64,000 bases of DNA from Centrapalus pauciflorus (GCA_020465985.1 JAANYP010005919.1:169932-233931), one strand, 5' to 3'. Positions 46,028 through 56,870 are shown, numbered from the stretch's first letter. Made by a program: numbers and translations. Notes: a model not told the origin generated them from the letters alone.

Positions 46028-46723
46028 CTAAGTGTGGGAGTGATCGGGGGTCTCTCCCTTTTCCATCGCGTTGAGGCGCTGAGTCAGCTCCTCGATCCGA
46101 GCTTGGCTTTCGGCTAGTTGCTGCCGAAGCTCATTCAGTCCATTCTGTTGGATGGTGAGAGCATGCTGGTTAGCCCAGTAGATGTTGGAGTTTTGCCACT
46201 CCTCCCGCTCTAGACGAGCGGTCATCCCACCGATATCTAGGTTAAGTGATCGGATCTGGTGGTCATGCCTAGTCGACCGTGCTATCAGAAGTGGTATGGT
46301 TTGCTCGGTAGGCTCTTGGGTGAGGGTCGGGACAGGTGCGGAGGATGGTCCTCCTATCTCGAAGTTGGGAGGATTTCCCTCCATCTGCCTCCATTCGCGG
46401 AGGGTCTCCGGTATCCAGGTCCATCGCCGGGCGTCTACCCGTCGGTGTGGTGGTGGGGGATTGGGCTGGGGAGTCGGGACAGGAATAGACTCCCCTGTTG
46501 GTGGGTTCACCCGCTTTCGGGGTGTGTACAGCATTTTGGGGCCGTTAGGGTATGGCCTATACGGCTTATGTGACGGTTCGGCTGGATGGTATGGAACGCG
46601 AGCAGGGACCGTTGGAGGCAATGGATCTTCTTCCTCTATCGGCTCTTCTTCCGTCTCCCACATCGGATCTTCCGAGGGGTCCTCTTCTTCCTCCATGTAG
46701 CTAACTCCCTGCACACTAAACAA
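46028..46723 (-). CDS. G3 extra ORF upstream of gag (acidic, Pro-rich, coiled coil)
   Basis: A 231-codon open frame on the same strand as gag and 229 bases upstream of it. Order: a strongly acidic N-terminus (residues 10-35, EEEEDPSEDP and similar), a Pro-rich region (35-100), a Trp-containing segment (RRWTWIPETLREW), then a predicted coiled coil near the C-terminus (ELRQQLAESQARIEELTQRL). No enzymatic motif. Being open while the gag-pol frame is broken is notable. The first ATG may not be the true start. Function unknown; elements with an additional 5' ORF are known among plant gypsy elements, but I cannot name the family. Confidence 0.6.
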   Translation of the reverse strand: MFSVQGVSYMEEEEDPSEDPMWETEEEPIEEEDPLPPTVPARVPYHPAEPSHKPYRPYPNGPKMLYTPRKRVNPPTGESIPVPTPQPNPPPPHRRVDARRWTWIPETLREWRQMEGNPPNFEIGGPSSAPVPTLTQEPTEQTIPLLIARSTRHDHQIRSLNLDIGGMTARLEREEWQNSNIYWANQHALTIQQNGLNELRQQLAESQARIEELTQRLNAMEKGETPDHSHT

Positions 46724-46939
46724 GATAAGTTAGATATCACGGGAAACCCAAGCCATGACTGACTTGGTAATACCGTTCTCATCCACAAACGTGAATTCTT
46801 TCAAATACCCATCTCCCCTTTCAGGTTACTTGGGCTTTTGATCAAGAATAGGTTGTGGATTCGAGTGAATAACATCCACTCTCGGCCTTTGGGTAGATCT
46901 TTGCTGTTCAGCCCTTGAATAATTTCGTTTATAATACAT

Positions 46940-47543
46940 TGTAAGGTCTGCACACTACGGATCTATCTTGACGTGACACCTGCCAACAAGTGCGGAATCC
47001 TCGTTAGCGGCTTGACGGATATATCATGCACACCGAAACACGGAGACTACCACGGTGATAGAAGTACAACTTAGAACGCCCCGACACAATGATTCTCTCC
47101 TCACGAAACTCTCTTATTGCAATCAAGTTCGAGATCGCCTTTTGCTAATCGTCTGACCAATTCTGCAAAAGTCTAATAATTAATCGAATTAACCCTTAAT
47201 TATACTGACAGATTCGAGTTTGTCTATGACAAATTCGAATCTGGCCCAAGGCCTAATCGAATTTGTCCTCAATGACAAATTCGAATTTAGCCTAAATTCG
47301 AACCTCACCTTTCAAACTTATGTTTGAACTTATGTTTTATCTTAAGTTTGAATTCATCTTTGAACTTTATGTTTGAACTTCTTATAATACATTACACCAA
47401 GTTCAAGCATACAAACAATCAATATCAAACTCACATAATCAAACATATATCAAACACTTGTTAATATTCAATATCAAGTAAGTTGACTTACACAAAATGC
47501 TATCTAAACTTAGACTGCTATCGTCACACAGGATGTACTAACA
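46940..47543 (-). repeat. Copia E2 3' LTR (minus, 604 bp)
   Basis: On the minus strand it starts TGTTAGTACATCCTG at 47543, right after polypurine GGGGAGTC (47544-47551), and ends CCTTACA at 46940. It is near-identical in layout to the plus-strand LTR at 51451-52061 and contains several TTCGAATTTG words. Confidence 0.9.
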
Positions 47544-47556
47544 GACTCCCCATTTA
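47544..47556 (-). other. E2 polypurine tract
   Basis: Minus-strand AAATGGGGAGTC before the LTR start TGTTAGTACATCC. E1 has GGGGGAGTC at the same place. Confidence 0.7.
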
Positions 47557-47957
47557 TGATAGCTTCTAAGTTTTTACATTTTGTCTAATTATTTGAACCA
47601 TATAGACTACTTCCTGCATATAAACATATATCTATACATATTCTAACTATCTTCTGGAACTTCCTAGCTTCAGATCTCCATCCTTCGTGAAAGAAGATAG
47701 GCTGATCGTGTAGCTTCTTTAGGTCGTCCTTTGATAGATGTAGTAAATGTAATGGATCATACACTCGCAAAATAACTCTGTCTTGAGTATCTTCCATCAC
47801 GGCTTCAGCAGTTTCATTATCTACATACCACCACTTCATGTTACTTAGAACATCTTGTGGCATCGTCTTCATAAGCACTTTCTTCAAACACTTTACAGGC
47901 TTGTACACCATTCTGGCCCATGGCCTACCTATATGTGGATCAATCCTTGTCTCATCT

Positions 47958-48924
47958 TGTCACACCCTGCTACCTCGGTTGGCAACGAGACGTGACGAGT
48001 GCGGAAGCGTAACCATAATCATAATGAACGACCACTATATGGACGTTTTCAAAAATACATCAATACGACTTTAAAAGGTAGAAATATTTTACATAACCCG
48101 TAAATGATAATGAGTAGTTCGCAAGGTACAGAGATTTAAATACATAATTAAATTATCCAAAATAATGCAAATAAATCTCCGACGGTTTGAAAAAGAATGC
48201 GACTCCTTAAGTGCGGAAGCTTGAAGTAGTTACTTCTGAAGGCATACTTGCCTTAATTTCCTGAAAATACATGCTAAAATACGTCAACAAAATTGTTGGT
48301 GAGCTCATAGGTTTACACGTAAATCTGACTTGTATGGACAACAATAATAGAGTTTGAATTTATAAAATCATAAATTCCATGTTATGTATTACATATAAAC
48401 CATCATGCAACCGAAGCTTAATTAAAATGAGTTTGCCCTGTGCAGTATTCCCATACGTAATACCGTGTGTTAAATATATATGCACTCGTTGTTAGCCGAA
48501 CCGAGCTAACCCGAATGGGGGACATGACTCCCAATAGATCTATCCACAATATATTCACGCTTACAAATAAATGCAATTAACGGTTCATGATATAAGGGCG
48601 GATGGAACCACATGTGTAATACATAATAGAAATGGCGTTGTTGTTGTGTCCATATAAAAACGAAGGATGTATTTCATCCCCAAAACATAACATTGTGAAA
48701 ATAGGGGCTATGAGAACTCACCGAACTTGTGATGGCAAAACTACGCGCAAAAATGCAAATGTGCGTTGTTTGATGGGTGATGAAACCGGAGGTGTTTAAC
48801 CGAGTCCTAAATGATAATAAGGACTTAATATCACTAATATATGATAATATGTATGTTTATAGATTTTTATGTCTTAAATCACCCAACATTACAAGTTTAT
48901 AATTAAAATGCGCTTAAAACGTCA

Positions 48925-48990
<66 letters not shown>

Positions 48991-50410
48991 CAGCTTTTTC
49001 GGAGGTTTTTCGGCCTACTTTGAGGCTGTTTTTGACCAAGCTCCAAAATGTTTTAGACTTTGGTTTTCTAGGACATTCAACTACTATATACAAAGGATTT
49101 TTAGAATCAAGAACGGCCATTTTTCGAGTTGTTTAGGTTAGTGAAAAAGCTCGTTAAAAACGCTATGTTGGCCATTTTTGAGCTGTCAAACTTTCGGTTT
49201 CCCAAATAATTTCTGGAGGTCTTAAACTTCAAAATAAATCATGAAAATTTGCAGATCTATAGTTAAGACATAGATCTAACTTTTGAGACAAGAATCAACT
49301 CATTTCGTTGAGTTATGAATTAGTTATGATTTTTCAAAGTCGATATAAATTTTCTGCCGAAAATCCGTAGTTTATAAACTTACAACAACTTATGATTCTT
49401 GTTGTTTATTCAAAGACTACTTGTATAAAAGCCATAATAGTTATAAAAACACATATATATCACATGTTTTCATAATATTAACACTTTTATAATGTGTTCA
49501 CATATTCATAAACACATTTAAAGAAACAACTTAAAAATAACAACTAGAAACTTATAAACTTGAGTTTTTATGAAACTTGTTGTTGTAGGTGATTATATAT
49601 ATTATGCAAGACTTATATAAACATAAATATAAGATGATATAAGCTAGTATTTACTTTCTTTGATGTATTATAGGAATGCAAATGAGTAGAAGTTGAAACT
49701 CTTGGAAGATTTCACCCAAAAACACTTGAAAATTACAAAAATATGAAAGTTGCACAATTTTGGCTTGGCTTGAGGCCTTGGCCGGATTTTAGAGGGAGAG
49801 AAAGGAGAGATTTGTGTTGTGAAGGTGTGAGAAATGAAGTGAAGTGGTGGTTCTATTTATAGAGGAGAAAAAGGTGGTGAAATGATGATAATAGTGAAAA
49901 ATCTTGGATGAAAGGAAAGAGGAGGATTTGATGGTGAAATGTTGAGTAAAATAATACAAACTATTGGTCCTTGTGTACCTCCTTGTGGCCGGCCTAGAGG
50001 GTGTATTTTTGATGTATTTTTATTTTTTTTTTGTATAAAAGTATTTAGAAATGTATTCTTGTATTTCCCTTTTCTTGTAAATTCATATATACTTTTGGAT
50101 GCATTGTTTTAATTAATTGTTTTAGTCTTGCATAATTAAGGTTAAGTGATTGTATTAGTGTATGATTAGTGTCACTATTCATGATTTAATTATGTACTTA
50201 GTTGAATTAATCCCTCATGTCGAAAATTGATCGGATTAATTGATTTCCCGATTCATCGCACTGATGAATTTGATTCAAATTGAGTTGAATTTTCTAATAA
50301 ACCTTGTTAATCACTTGATTAATTTCTAATGACCATTGATTAGGCTATAATTGACTATTAAATGTGGATTCGGGCTTTGTTGCTAACCTGGTTCAGTGCC
50401 GGATGTTACA
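47958..50410 (-). mobile_element. Gypsy-type solo LTR (2453 bp) with TSD CATCT
   Basis: Plus strand begins TGTCACACCCTG and ends GGATGTTACA; read on the minus strand it starts TGTAACATCC like the other gypsy LTRs. It is flanked on both sides by CATCT (47953-47957 and 50411-50415). Removing it with one CATCT rejoins the E2 reading frame without loss. A (TA)n tract lies at 48927-48984. No coding content. Confidence 0.95.
48927..48984. repeat. (TA)n microsatellite in solo LTR
   Basis: About 28 TA units roughly 1.45 kb from the LTR start. The other two large LTRs have a comparable tract at about 1.1-1.3 kb. Confidence 0.95.
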
Positions 50411-51450
50411 CATCTTCCACTCTCTTTCCCGTCCTTGGCTTGAGTCTTTCAAATTTTCCGGATCGGCCCTCCTTTCTGATAATCTTGGCTATTACCTCAG
50501 CATAAGGATCCTCACCGATATTGATTAACTCTTTCCACGCCAACTCCTTTACTTCTACCTTCGGCAATGTATTAAATACTCTGAGCGTCCGCCTAAGGTA
50601 TTGAAGTCCATCTCTCCTTTTTAGAATGAATAGCTGCAGTTCTCTGTCGAAGAACCAGCTTATAATTCCACCTGAAAGATTCTCGGAGCCCGGTACTCTC
50701 ATTCTTCTTTTCATCATAGACTCTGCCCTCTTTTCTTCTTTTCAGAACCATGGATTCAACAGTTCAGCCCTAGATGGCTCTCTCTCAGCTTCCTCTATCT
50801 CAGAGTCTTCTACTGAGGCCAGCTTGATCTCATCGATATCAATCACATTGTGATTGTCTTGCACATATAGCTCAGTGATAGGCTGTGAGTTTACGATCAC
50901 CTCATTGACATAGTCGTCTTCGTTTTCTATCACCACATCATCTGATTTCCAATCAGCTATGTCTCTGGCACGAACTCTCCTTCCTCCAACTCTTCAATAT
51001 CATCTCCAAAATCAAATTCTATCTCTTCTTCTTCAATATCCATTAGAGCGTCAATCATCTCGCTCTCAATGGCCTTTGAGGAACTAGCCTCACCTCTTTT
51101 AACTCCTGACTGACTAGGCTCCCCTTGAACTTCAGCATGCTGAGCAGAAGAAAAATCTATTGGCTCACTATCTTTTTGTGCATCGGGATCATTGCCATCG
51201 TCATCTTCTCTTCTCATCTCCTGAGCATCTCTGCAGCTGGTCTCCCCCTGAGCCTTAAGATTTTTCATTAGCTGCTCGAGGAGGGACCTCACGGTTCTGA
51301 GCTCAACATCCTGATCAGCGACAAATGTCTTCAATTCAATATTTTCTTTATCAATATTTGCATTATGCTCTTGAAGCTCGCTGACTGCTTTTGTGAGTTA
51401 GAAGATTTGGACTGTCTGGAAGTCCACTTTGCTTCGGAGCTTTGAAAAAT

Positions 51451-52061
51451 TGTTAGTACATCCTGTGTGACGATAGCAGTGTAAGTATAGATAGCATTTT
51501 GTGTAAGTCAATTTACTTGATATTCAATATTGACTAGTGTTTGATATATGTGATTATGTGTGTTTGGTATTTGTTGTTTGTATGTTTGAACTTGGTGTAA
51601 CATATTACAAGAAGTTCAAACATAAAGTTCAAAGATATATTCAAACATAAGTTCAAATAAAAGGTTGATATGTGAAATTCGAATTTAAGGAAATTCAAAT
51701 TTGTCATTGAGGTAAATTCAAACTTGTCATGAGGACAAATTCGAATGGGCCTTGGGCCTGATTCGAATTTGTCCTAGACAAACTCGAATCTGTCAGTATA
51801 ATTAAGGGTTAATTTGATTAATTATCAGACTTTGCAGATTTTCAGAGAGTGATTAAGCAAAGGCGATCTCGAGTTTACTAGTATGCATAGAGTTGTATCC
51901 GGAGAGAATCATCGTGTAGGTGCGTTCGTAGTCGTTCGTATAACACCGTGGTAGTCTCCGTGTTCCCGTGAGTGTGATCTTACCATCAAGCCGCTAACGA
52001 GGATTCCGTACTCGTTGGAAGGTGTCGTGTCGAGATAGATCCGTAGAGTCAAGACCTTACA
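51451..52061 (+). repeat. Plus-strand copia LTR (5' LTR, 611 bp), inverted relative to E2
   Basis: TGTTAGTACATCCTG to GACCTTACA, same family as the E2 LTR but opposite orientation. It abuts the truncated E2 ORF at 51450. A PBS follows, so it is a 5' LTR. Confidence 0.9.
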
Positions 52062-52063
52062 AG

Positions 52064-52076
52064 TGGTATCAGAGCC
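52064..52076 (+). other. Primer-binding site of plus copia fragment
   Basis: TGGTATCAGAGCC two bases after the LTR end; initiator tRNA-Met type. Confidence 0.9.
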
Positions 52077-52439
52077 ATTGGGGTGTTCTTGGTGTTCTTC
52101 GTGTTCATAAGATACATCCTAGGTTTCTTGACGTTTTGGACGGATAATATCATGTTTTTGGAGGTTTTTCGAGCTATCAAGTTAGATCTCGGAAAATACT
52201 TTGTTGCAGTTCAAGTTTTTGATCGAAATCAGTATTTTTACTCGTAAAAATATTGGTTTAATATGCAAAACTTGAAAAACTCGAAGTATTAGCCGTTTTT
52301 CGAATTTGCAGCGCTCGACTTTGTTAAGGAGATATTAGGGTTTGCTCATTTTCGAGTTTGACTAAAAATACGCTCCTTTCGAGTTTCCTTAAAGTTTGAT
52401 TCGAATTTGGCCTATTCGAATTTGCTGGGAGTTTCGATT
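52077..52439 (+). other. 5' leader remnant of plus copia fragment
   Basis: Non-coding leader with several TTCGAGTTT and TTCGAATTTG words. It is cut at 52440 by the next LTR. No gag start is seen. Confidence 0.65.
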
Positions 52440-52836
52440 TGTTGGTACATCCTGTGTGACGATAGAAGTCTAAGTGATCGTACATTGTGATTCTAGCAAG
52501 TGTTTGTTATATATGTTTATATATGGTTGATAGATATTATTGATTGTGTGTTTGAACTTGATGTAACGTATTACAAGAAGTTCAAACATAAAGATCAAAG
52601 ATAAAATCAATCATAAGGTAAAAACATAAGTTTCAATACTAAGTTAAGTGTGTGAAATACTAGATTCGAATTATATAAGGGTTGGCATTCGAATCTGTGA
52701 TAGATTCGAATGTGGGACTAGATTCGAATGAAGGCAGATTCGAGAATGTTAGTGAGGGTAAACTCGAATGGGCCTTGGGCCAGATTCGAGTTTGGCCCAT
52801 AACAGACTCGAATTAGCCTCTATAATTAGGGATAGA
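52440..52836 (+). repeat. Second plus-strand copia LTR, interrupted
   Basis: TGTTGGTACATCCTGTGTGACG start, related to but diverged from 51451-52061. It stops after about 397 bases, where the homologous LTR would continue for about 215 more. The break coincides with the proposed end of element C, so C probably inserted here. Confidence 0.75.
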
Positions 52837-53138
52837 TGTGAAATGTAGTTTCTACCAATTCAATCAACACAATGCAATTAATAAAAACAATAAATGTAAT
52901 CAATACTAACCGAATGATTTGATTGATGAACTTGATGATTACAAAAATGATGAACTGGATATTCCTCTTCGTACAGTGCTGCTAATTCTAAATTGAATGC
53001 GTACAAAATGTGTAATCTGACAGATCTCTCTAAATCTAGAAAGTCAAAATGACTATTTATACACAATTACAAACTATAAGGAAATTACACAATAAGTCCC
53101 TAGACTTTGATATTTCATCAACTAAACATCTTCCAACA
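52837..53138 (-). repeat. Element C 3' LTR (about 302 bp)
   Basis: On the minus strand it begins TGTTGGAAGATG at 53138 directly after the polypurine tract. The other end is placed at the TTTCACA ending at 52837, where the plus-strand LTR sequence breaks off. The 5' LTR is outside the window, so this end is an inference. Confidence 0.65.
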
Positions 53139-53152
53139 ATCTCCCCCTTTGA
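53139..53152 (-). other. Element C polypurine tract
   Basis: Minus-strand TCAAAGGGGGAGAT immediately before the LTR start. Confidence 0.85.
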
Positions 53153-53169
53153 TGAAAGTAGCAAAGTCT

Positions 53170-56100
53170 TCAAGTTGACAATCCCAGCTTTTGTTCAAAT
53201 CTTCGAATACTTTTTCGATCTGACAGCCTCCATTCAATTTTGGAAATAAACTCGACCATGAGTTTTCGATCGTTAACTGATAGAGCTCCTTTCTTTGTCT
53301 TCCTCTTCTGATCTGCTGCCAGCTTGCCTTTCAGACCATTCATCACTTTAATCAAAGTTCCATCAGAAAACTTATTCAGTTCAACACTTCTCATAGCTCT
53401 CAATCTTTTATTCCTATCTTTATACATGACAGCTGGATGCTTCACCATAATCACTTGAAACTCTTTAAGCTCACCAGCAAACTTAATATCTCTGTGTGGT
53501 GCTGTCATGTTTATCTTCCTCATTCCTCTTTCAACTCCAATCTGTAAATCTTGCACTGACATTAATACCAGTTTGGTATGCATGAAATGAAACAATGTCT
53601 TCAATGCAAATCTACAATGTTCATTCCTTTTATTCCTGCACAGTTCGTCAAACAGATCTTCAATATCAACCAAGTGCATGTTGAACATGTCAGCTTCAGT
53701 GAAAACATACGTATTTCCATCAGATCTGGTAACAGTAAACTTTGGATAAAAAATCTTAACAAATCTTTCTTTTTCAATCAACACCAGATCCACTATTCTG
53801 AACTCGCTCTTCACCTTCTCAACCTCTTGAGTCTTATTCCTCAGGAAACTAGCATAGTTAACCAGATTGGGCATATTTGGTTCTAAAACACGGAATAATT
53901 TGTGAAAGGAACAAGGAGCTTGCTTTTTACAAAAGATCCGTTTCTCTAAAATGTCTTCAATGTACGGCATCTTGTTTCTTTTCCTTATGAACTCAGCAGA
54001 CCTGTTCTCTGGTAGTTCAAGCTTTTTCACCTTTTTCTTACTTATCTCATCTTTATTCAACAAAGTCAACATATCTTGAATTTCTCTCTGCACCACTTGT
54101 TGTGCTTGAAATCTTAATCTATGTTGCTTCTTTGATTCATCAGCCAACACAAACTCATTAAAGAATCTGTCCATCACTTCTACTTCATTTAAAACAACTG
54201 TCTCTTGAGCAACACTGCTCTCAACAGGAAACTCTTCAAACTCTTCCTTAATTTCTACAACCACCTCAGGCTTTTCAACCGTTGGTGTTGGATCAACATC
54301 TTTCATAATTTCTTCAATTAAAACCTCCTCTTCTTCTATCCTTTCTGCTCTAAAATCTTTATCTGTTAATGCAATAATGTCATCATCTTCTGATAGTTCA
54401 ATATACTCCTCTCTTCCTTCTCCATACTCTTGAACATTCAACTCTTTCTCTTTCTCTTGAACATCCTCCTCTGAATCAATATATTCAATGAACTGATAAA
54501 TATCAGGCTGAGTGTTCAAAGGAACTGGAACATCTTCATAAAGAATCAATCCCAGCTCTCTCTGTTCACCAGCTGTCTGTTTGGATCCTTCTGCTTCTGT
54601 TCCTTGAGCCTCTGGTTCCTTCTCTGGATATGTTATCATTAATATTCCCGGCGTCGGTTGATCAAGCTTTCTCCTCTTCTCCCCCTCATGAGGAGCATCA
54701 TCGGAGTCTTCGTCATGCTCATCATGCTTTCTCTTTGACGAGGAAGCTTGAGCCTTGCAGGTCTCTTCCACTGCTGCTACTCGTTCAGACAAATTTCCTA
54801 ATGCCGTTACCACTGTATTCTCCAGGCTGATCATGCGTTCTCTCATTTCATCAAATTGATCAAAAACAAAATCTTTTAACTCTTCCTTCAACTCTTCTAT
54901 TGCTTGTTTTGAATCATTTTTCTGAACTGACGCCTCCGCAACATCCTTTCCCTTCAAGAACTTCTGAATGTTGGTCATTTGCGCCATTACCTCTGCCAGT
55001 TGATTAGATACATGCATGTTTACTCCAGAAACAACTTCATCTAACGCATTTTTCAAGGTAGATTCAGTTACAAAAGGGGATAAATTCACCACTGGGTCAC
55101 TCAGACTTCCAGTTGTCACAGCAGTCGAACTTGTATAAAGAACTTCTGCGTGGTCAGTGCTCAGAGTTGTTATTGGCGTTTCTCTGACTGGACTTCCACC
55201 CTCTTCAAGTGACGGAGCAACAAATGCTTCCGTTACTAAGGGTGTTCCGGTGGGAACACTAAGTTCAGCCACACTTACTTCAACGAATGAAGTTGACTCA
55301 AGTGTCCTAAAGTGTATAGGATCTAGACTTTGTGATTCAAATGAAGGCGTACACACGGGCAGTTGTGCACTTGTTACAATATCCATCAAGTCCAAGTGAC
55401 TTTCGGATAGATCATGTGTTTCATCCTGGTGTTCAAATGAAACAATCTCCTGTTGAGAGGAGATTGAGTGGATAGGAGGGTGTGCAGTCGTCAGTGGGAT
55501 ACTGACTTGTTCAATGCTAACTCTCATAGGAGAGCTAACAGCAGATGTAGCTATGTCCCGGCTTTCTGGGCTAAGGAACTCCCTCACACTCTGTTCAGCT
55601 ATTTGTACGATATCAATCATCAAGCCTCCTCCCTCATGATGATCACCTCCATCATCATCATTATCATCATCATCTTCAGCTCCTTCTCCCTCTTCTTCTT
55701 GAATATCAGATAAAGTCCTCTCAGAATCTGACTTTTCTGCTTCTACCTCACCACCCCTCACACTTCCTACTCCCTCAGACACAGACTGGGTAACCTGAAC
55801 TTCAGCCCCTTGCTGAGGTTCCTCAATCCTTAAAGCTCCTGGGCTAAGAGAACCCGGTTCTTGGGTCTCTATAGGAGCATGATCTATTCTGTACAATCTC
55901 ACATTTTCACTTTCTTGATCTGCATACTTCAGCAAATATTCAGGAATTGGCATGATGTTTGCATTTGGAGAGTCTGGCACTTCATGTAGACTCATCATAA
56001 CATAGTCTGGGCATCGTTGAGAGTTGGCTCGCTTTGGAATATTTTCATTTGCCCTTAAGATCCCTCGAATAAGAATCTGTATAAATCTCTGAAGTGGCAC

Positions 56101-56862
56101 AAATTTCCTTGCTCTATTTGTTGTTTTTGCAAGCACAACCTCCTTTAGATCCTCCCATATGCACTGAGCAAAGTCATAATGTTTGTTGAATGCTATTCCA
56201 TGAAAGATCCTCAAACAGTGAATGCTGCATCTGTCAATCCCTGTATGCTTAGATGTCATACACCTATTGATGATCCCAAATAAAGTATACCATTCACCAT
56301 TCAATCCATTTCTGTGAAACTTGGAGCTCTTTGGTAGTGGTTTTGAGTATCCCAAGCAGATCAAGTCATGTACCAGCTCTTCATCAGAAACAAAGTCTTC
56401 AAAATCTGCCAACTCAGGGAAATTCACAGTATCTATACGTCTTGGAAGAAATAGATTATGACGCAGTCTTGCTAGGGTGATTTTCGTTTTGAACTGGTCA
56501 ATCGTTACTTTGAAGTGGTGATTTCCGTCCGCGGGAACAAATTTGACAGTGTGCCAAAATTGTTGTAAATATACTTGAGGAATAGACGGTTTGTATTGTA
56601 AAAGATACCCTAGTGGATGACCTTTCAAAATGTCCACTATGATAGGATGGCTTACTTTGATAACTTTGGGATCTAAACGGTGGTTATTATCCCTGAAAGG
56701 AAGACAGTGTTTTGGCTTAATAAGTTGATTATCAGGAATAATTTGGATTTGTGAAGAACGGGCTACAGAGGTTGATCTGACTGGGGTAGAGACGAGGGTA
56801 TGATTTGATGATGATTGAGCATCAGAGGAATTAGAATTTTGGGATTGTACAGGAGATGCCAT
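53170..56862 (-). CDS. Element C envelope-like ORF (1230 residues)
   Basis: The open frame extends up to 56925, but ATG at 56862 (MASPVQSQ) is preferred because it lies nine bases after a splice-acceptor-like TTTTTACAG. Near the N-terminus a conserved block has QVYLQQFWHTVKF and, further on, LICLGYSKPLPK, WYTLFGIINRCMTSK and YDFAQCIWEDL; element A has the counterpart. Next come a long acidic Ser/Thr-rich region, a coiled coil (about 55030-54760), a bipartite basic cluster (KRKHDEHDED..EKRRK), another acidic region, and a conserved C-terminal block from about 54170. No signal peptide or membrane helix, so a true envelope role is doubtful. Ends 18 bases before the polypurine tract. Confidence 0.8.
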   Translation of the reverse strand: MASPVQSQNSNSSDAQSSSNHTLVSTPVRSTSVARSSQIQIIPDNQLIKPKHCLPFRDNNHRLDPKVIKVSHPIIVDILKGHPLGYLLQYKPSIPQVYLQQFWHTVKFVPADGNHHFKVTIDQFKTKITLARLRHNLFLPRRIDTVNFPELADFEDFVSDEELVHDLICLGYSKPLPKSSKFHRNGLNGEWYTLFGIINRCMTSKHTGIDRCSIHCLRIFHGIAFNKHYDFAQCIWEDLKEVVLAKTTNRARKFVPLQRFIQILIRGILRANENIPKRANSQRCPDYVMMSLHEVPDSPNANIMPIPEYLLKYADQESENVRLYRIDHAPIETQEPGSLSPGALRIEEPQQGAEVQVTQSVSEGVGSVRGGEVEAEKSDSERTLSDIQEEEGEGAEDDDDNDDDGGDHHEGGGLMIDIVQIAEQSVREFLSPESRDIATSAVSSPMRVSIEQVSIPLTTAHPPIHSISSQQEIVSFEHQDETHDLSESHLDLMDIVTSAQLPVCTPSFESQSLDPIHFRTLESTSFVEVSVAELSVPTGTPLVTEAFVAPSLEEGGSPVRETPITTLSTDHAEVLYTSSTAVTTGSLSDPVVNLSPFVTESTLKNALDEVVSGVNMHVSNQLAEVMAQMTNIQKFLKGKDVAEASVQKNDSKQAIEELKEELKDFVFDQFDEMRERMISLENTVVTALGNLSERVAAVEETCKAQASSSKRKHDEHDEDSDDAPHEGEKRRKLDQPTPGILMITYPEKEPEAQGTEAEGSKQTAGEQRELGLILYEDVPVPLNTQPDIYQFIEYIDSEEDVQEKEKELNVQEYGEGREEYIELSEDDDIIALTDKDFRAERIEEEEVLIEEIMKDVDPTPTVEKPEVVVEIKEEFEEFPVESSVAQETVVLNEVEVMDRFFNEFVLADESKKQHRLRFQAQQVVQREIQDMLTLLNKDEISKKKVKKLELPENRSAEFIRKRNKMPYIEDILEKRIFCKKQAPCSFHKLFRVLEPNMPNLVNYASFLRNKTQEVEKVKSEFRIVDLVLIEKERFVKIFYPKFTVTRSDGNTYVFTEADMFNMHLVDIEDLFDELCRNKRNEHCRFALKTLFHFMHTKLVLMSVQDLQIGVERGMRKINMTAPHRDIKFAGELKEFQVIMVKHPAVMYKDRNKRLRAMRSVELNKFSDGTLIKVMNGLKGKLAADQKRKTKKGALSVNDRKLMVEFISKIEWRLSDRKSIRRFEQKLGLST

Positions 56863-56870
56863 TTGAATAC

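Larger units (their letters stand above)
42842..46939 (-). mobile_element. Ty3/gypsy element G3, gag to RNase H, truncated both ends
   Basis: Minus-strand gypsy element: an extra 5' ORF (46723-46028), gag (45798 on), zinc knuckles, protease, RT and RNase H, ending inside RNase H near 42842. Integrase and both LTRs are missing. The upstream end (46724-46939) is non-coding leader cut by the E2 LTR. RT motifs resemble those of G1 (IDYRE, NRYPLPRIDDLFDQLQG), so both belong to one broad gypsy lineage. Confidence 0.88.
47585..51420 (-). pseudogene. E2 envelope-like ORF, C-terminal half, split by a solo LTR
   Basis: Read from 51420: coiled coil (KAVSELQEHNANIDKEN and on, to about 51250), acidic region (51200-50960), a frameshift and TAG near 50957, a second acidic stretch (50936-50750), TGA near 50742, then the conserved block from 50717 (RELQLFILKRRDGLQYLRRT). 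The frame runs into the solo LTR at 50410 and resumes unbroken at 47952 to end at 47585 (KWWYVDNETAEAVMEDTQD, PLHLLHLSKDDLKKLHD). It occupies the third-ORF position next to the polypurine tract. The N-terminal half is missing, cut at 51450. Role unknown. Confidence 0.7.

Noticed and set aside
46182..46700. Plus-strand ORFs antisense to the G3 upstream ORF
   Set aside because: Gly/Ser-rich shadow frames caused by Pro-rich coding on the other strand.
52064..52076. TGGTATCAGAGCC as part of a tRNA gene (also 9773, 26954, 4816)
   Set aside because: Only the primer-binding complement is present next to LTRs or viral leader; no cloverleaf can be drawn.
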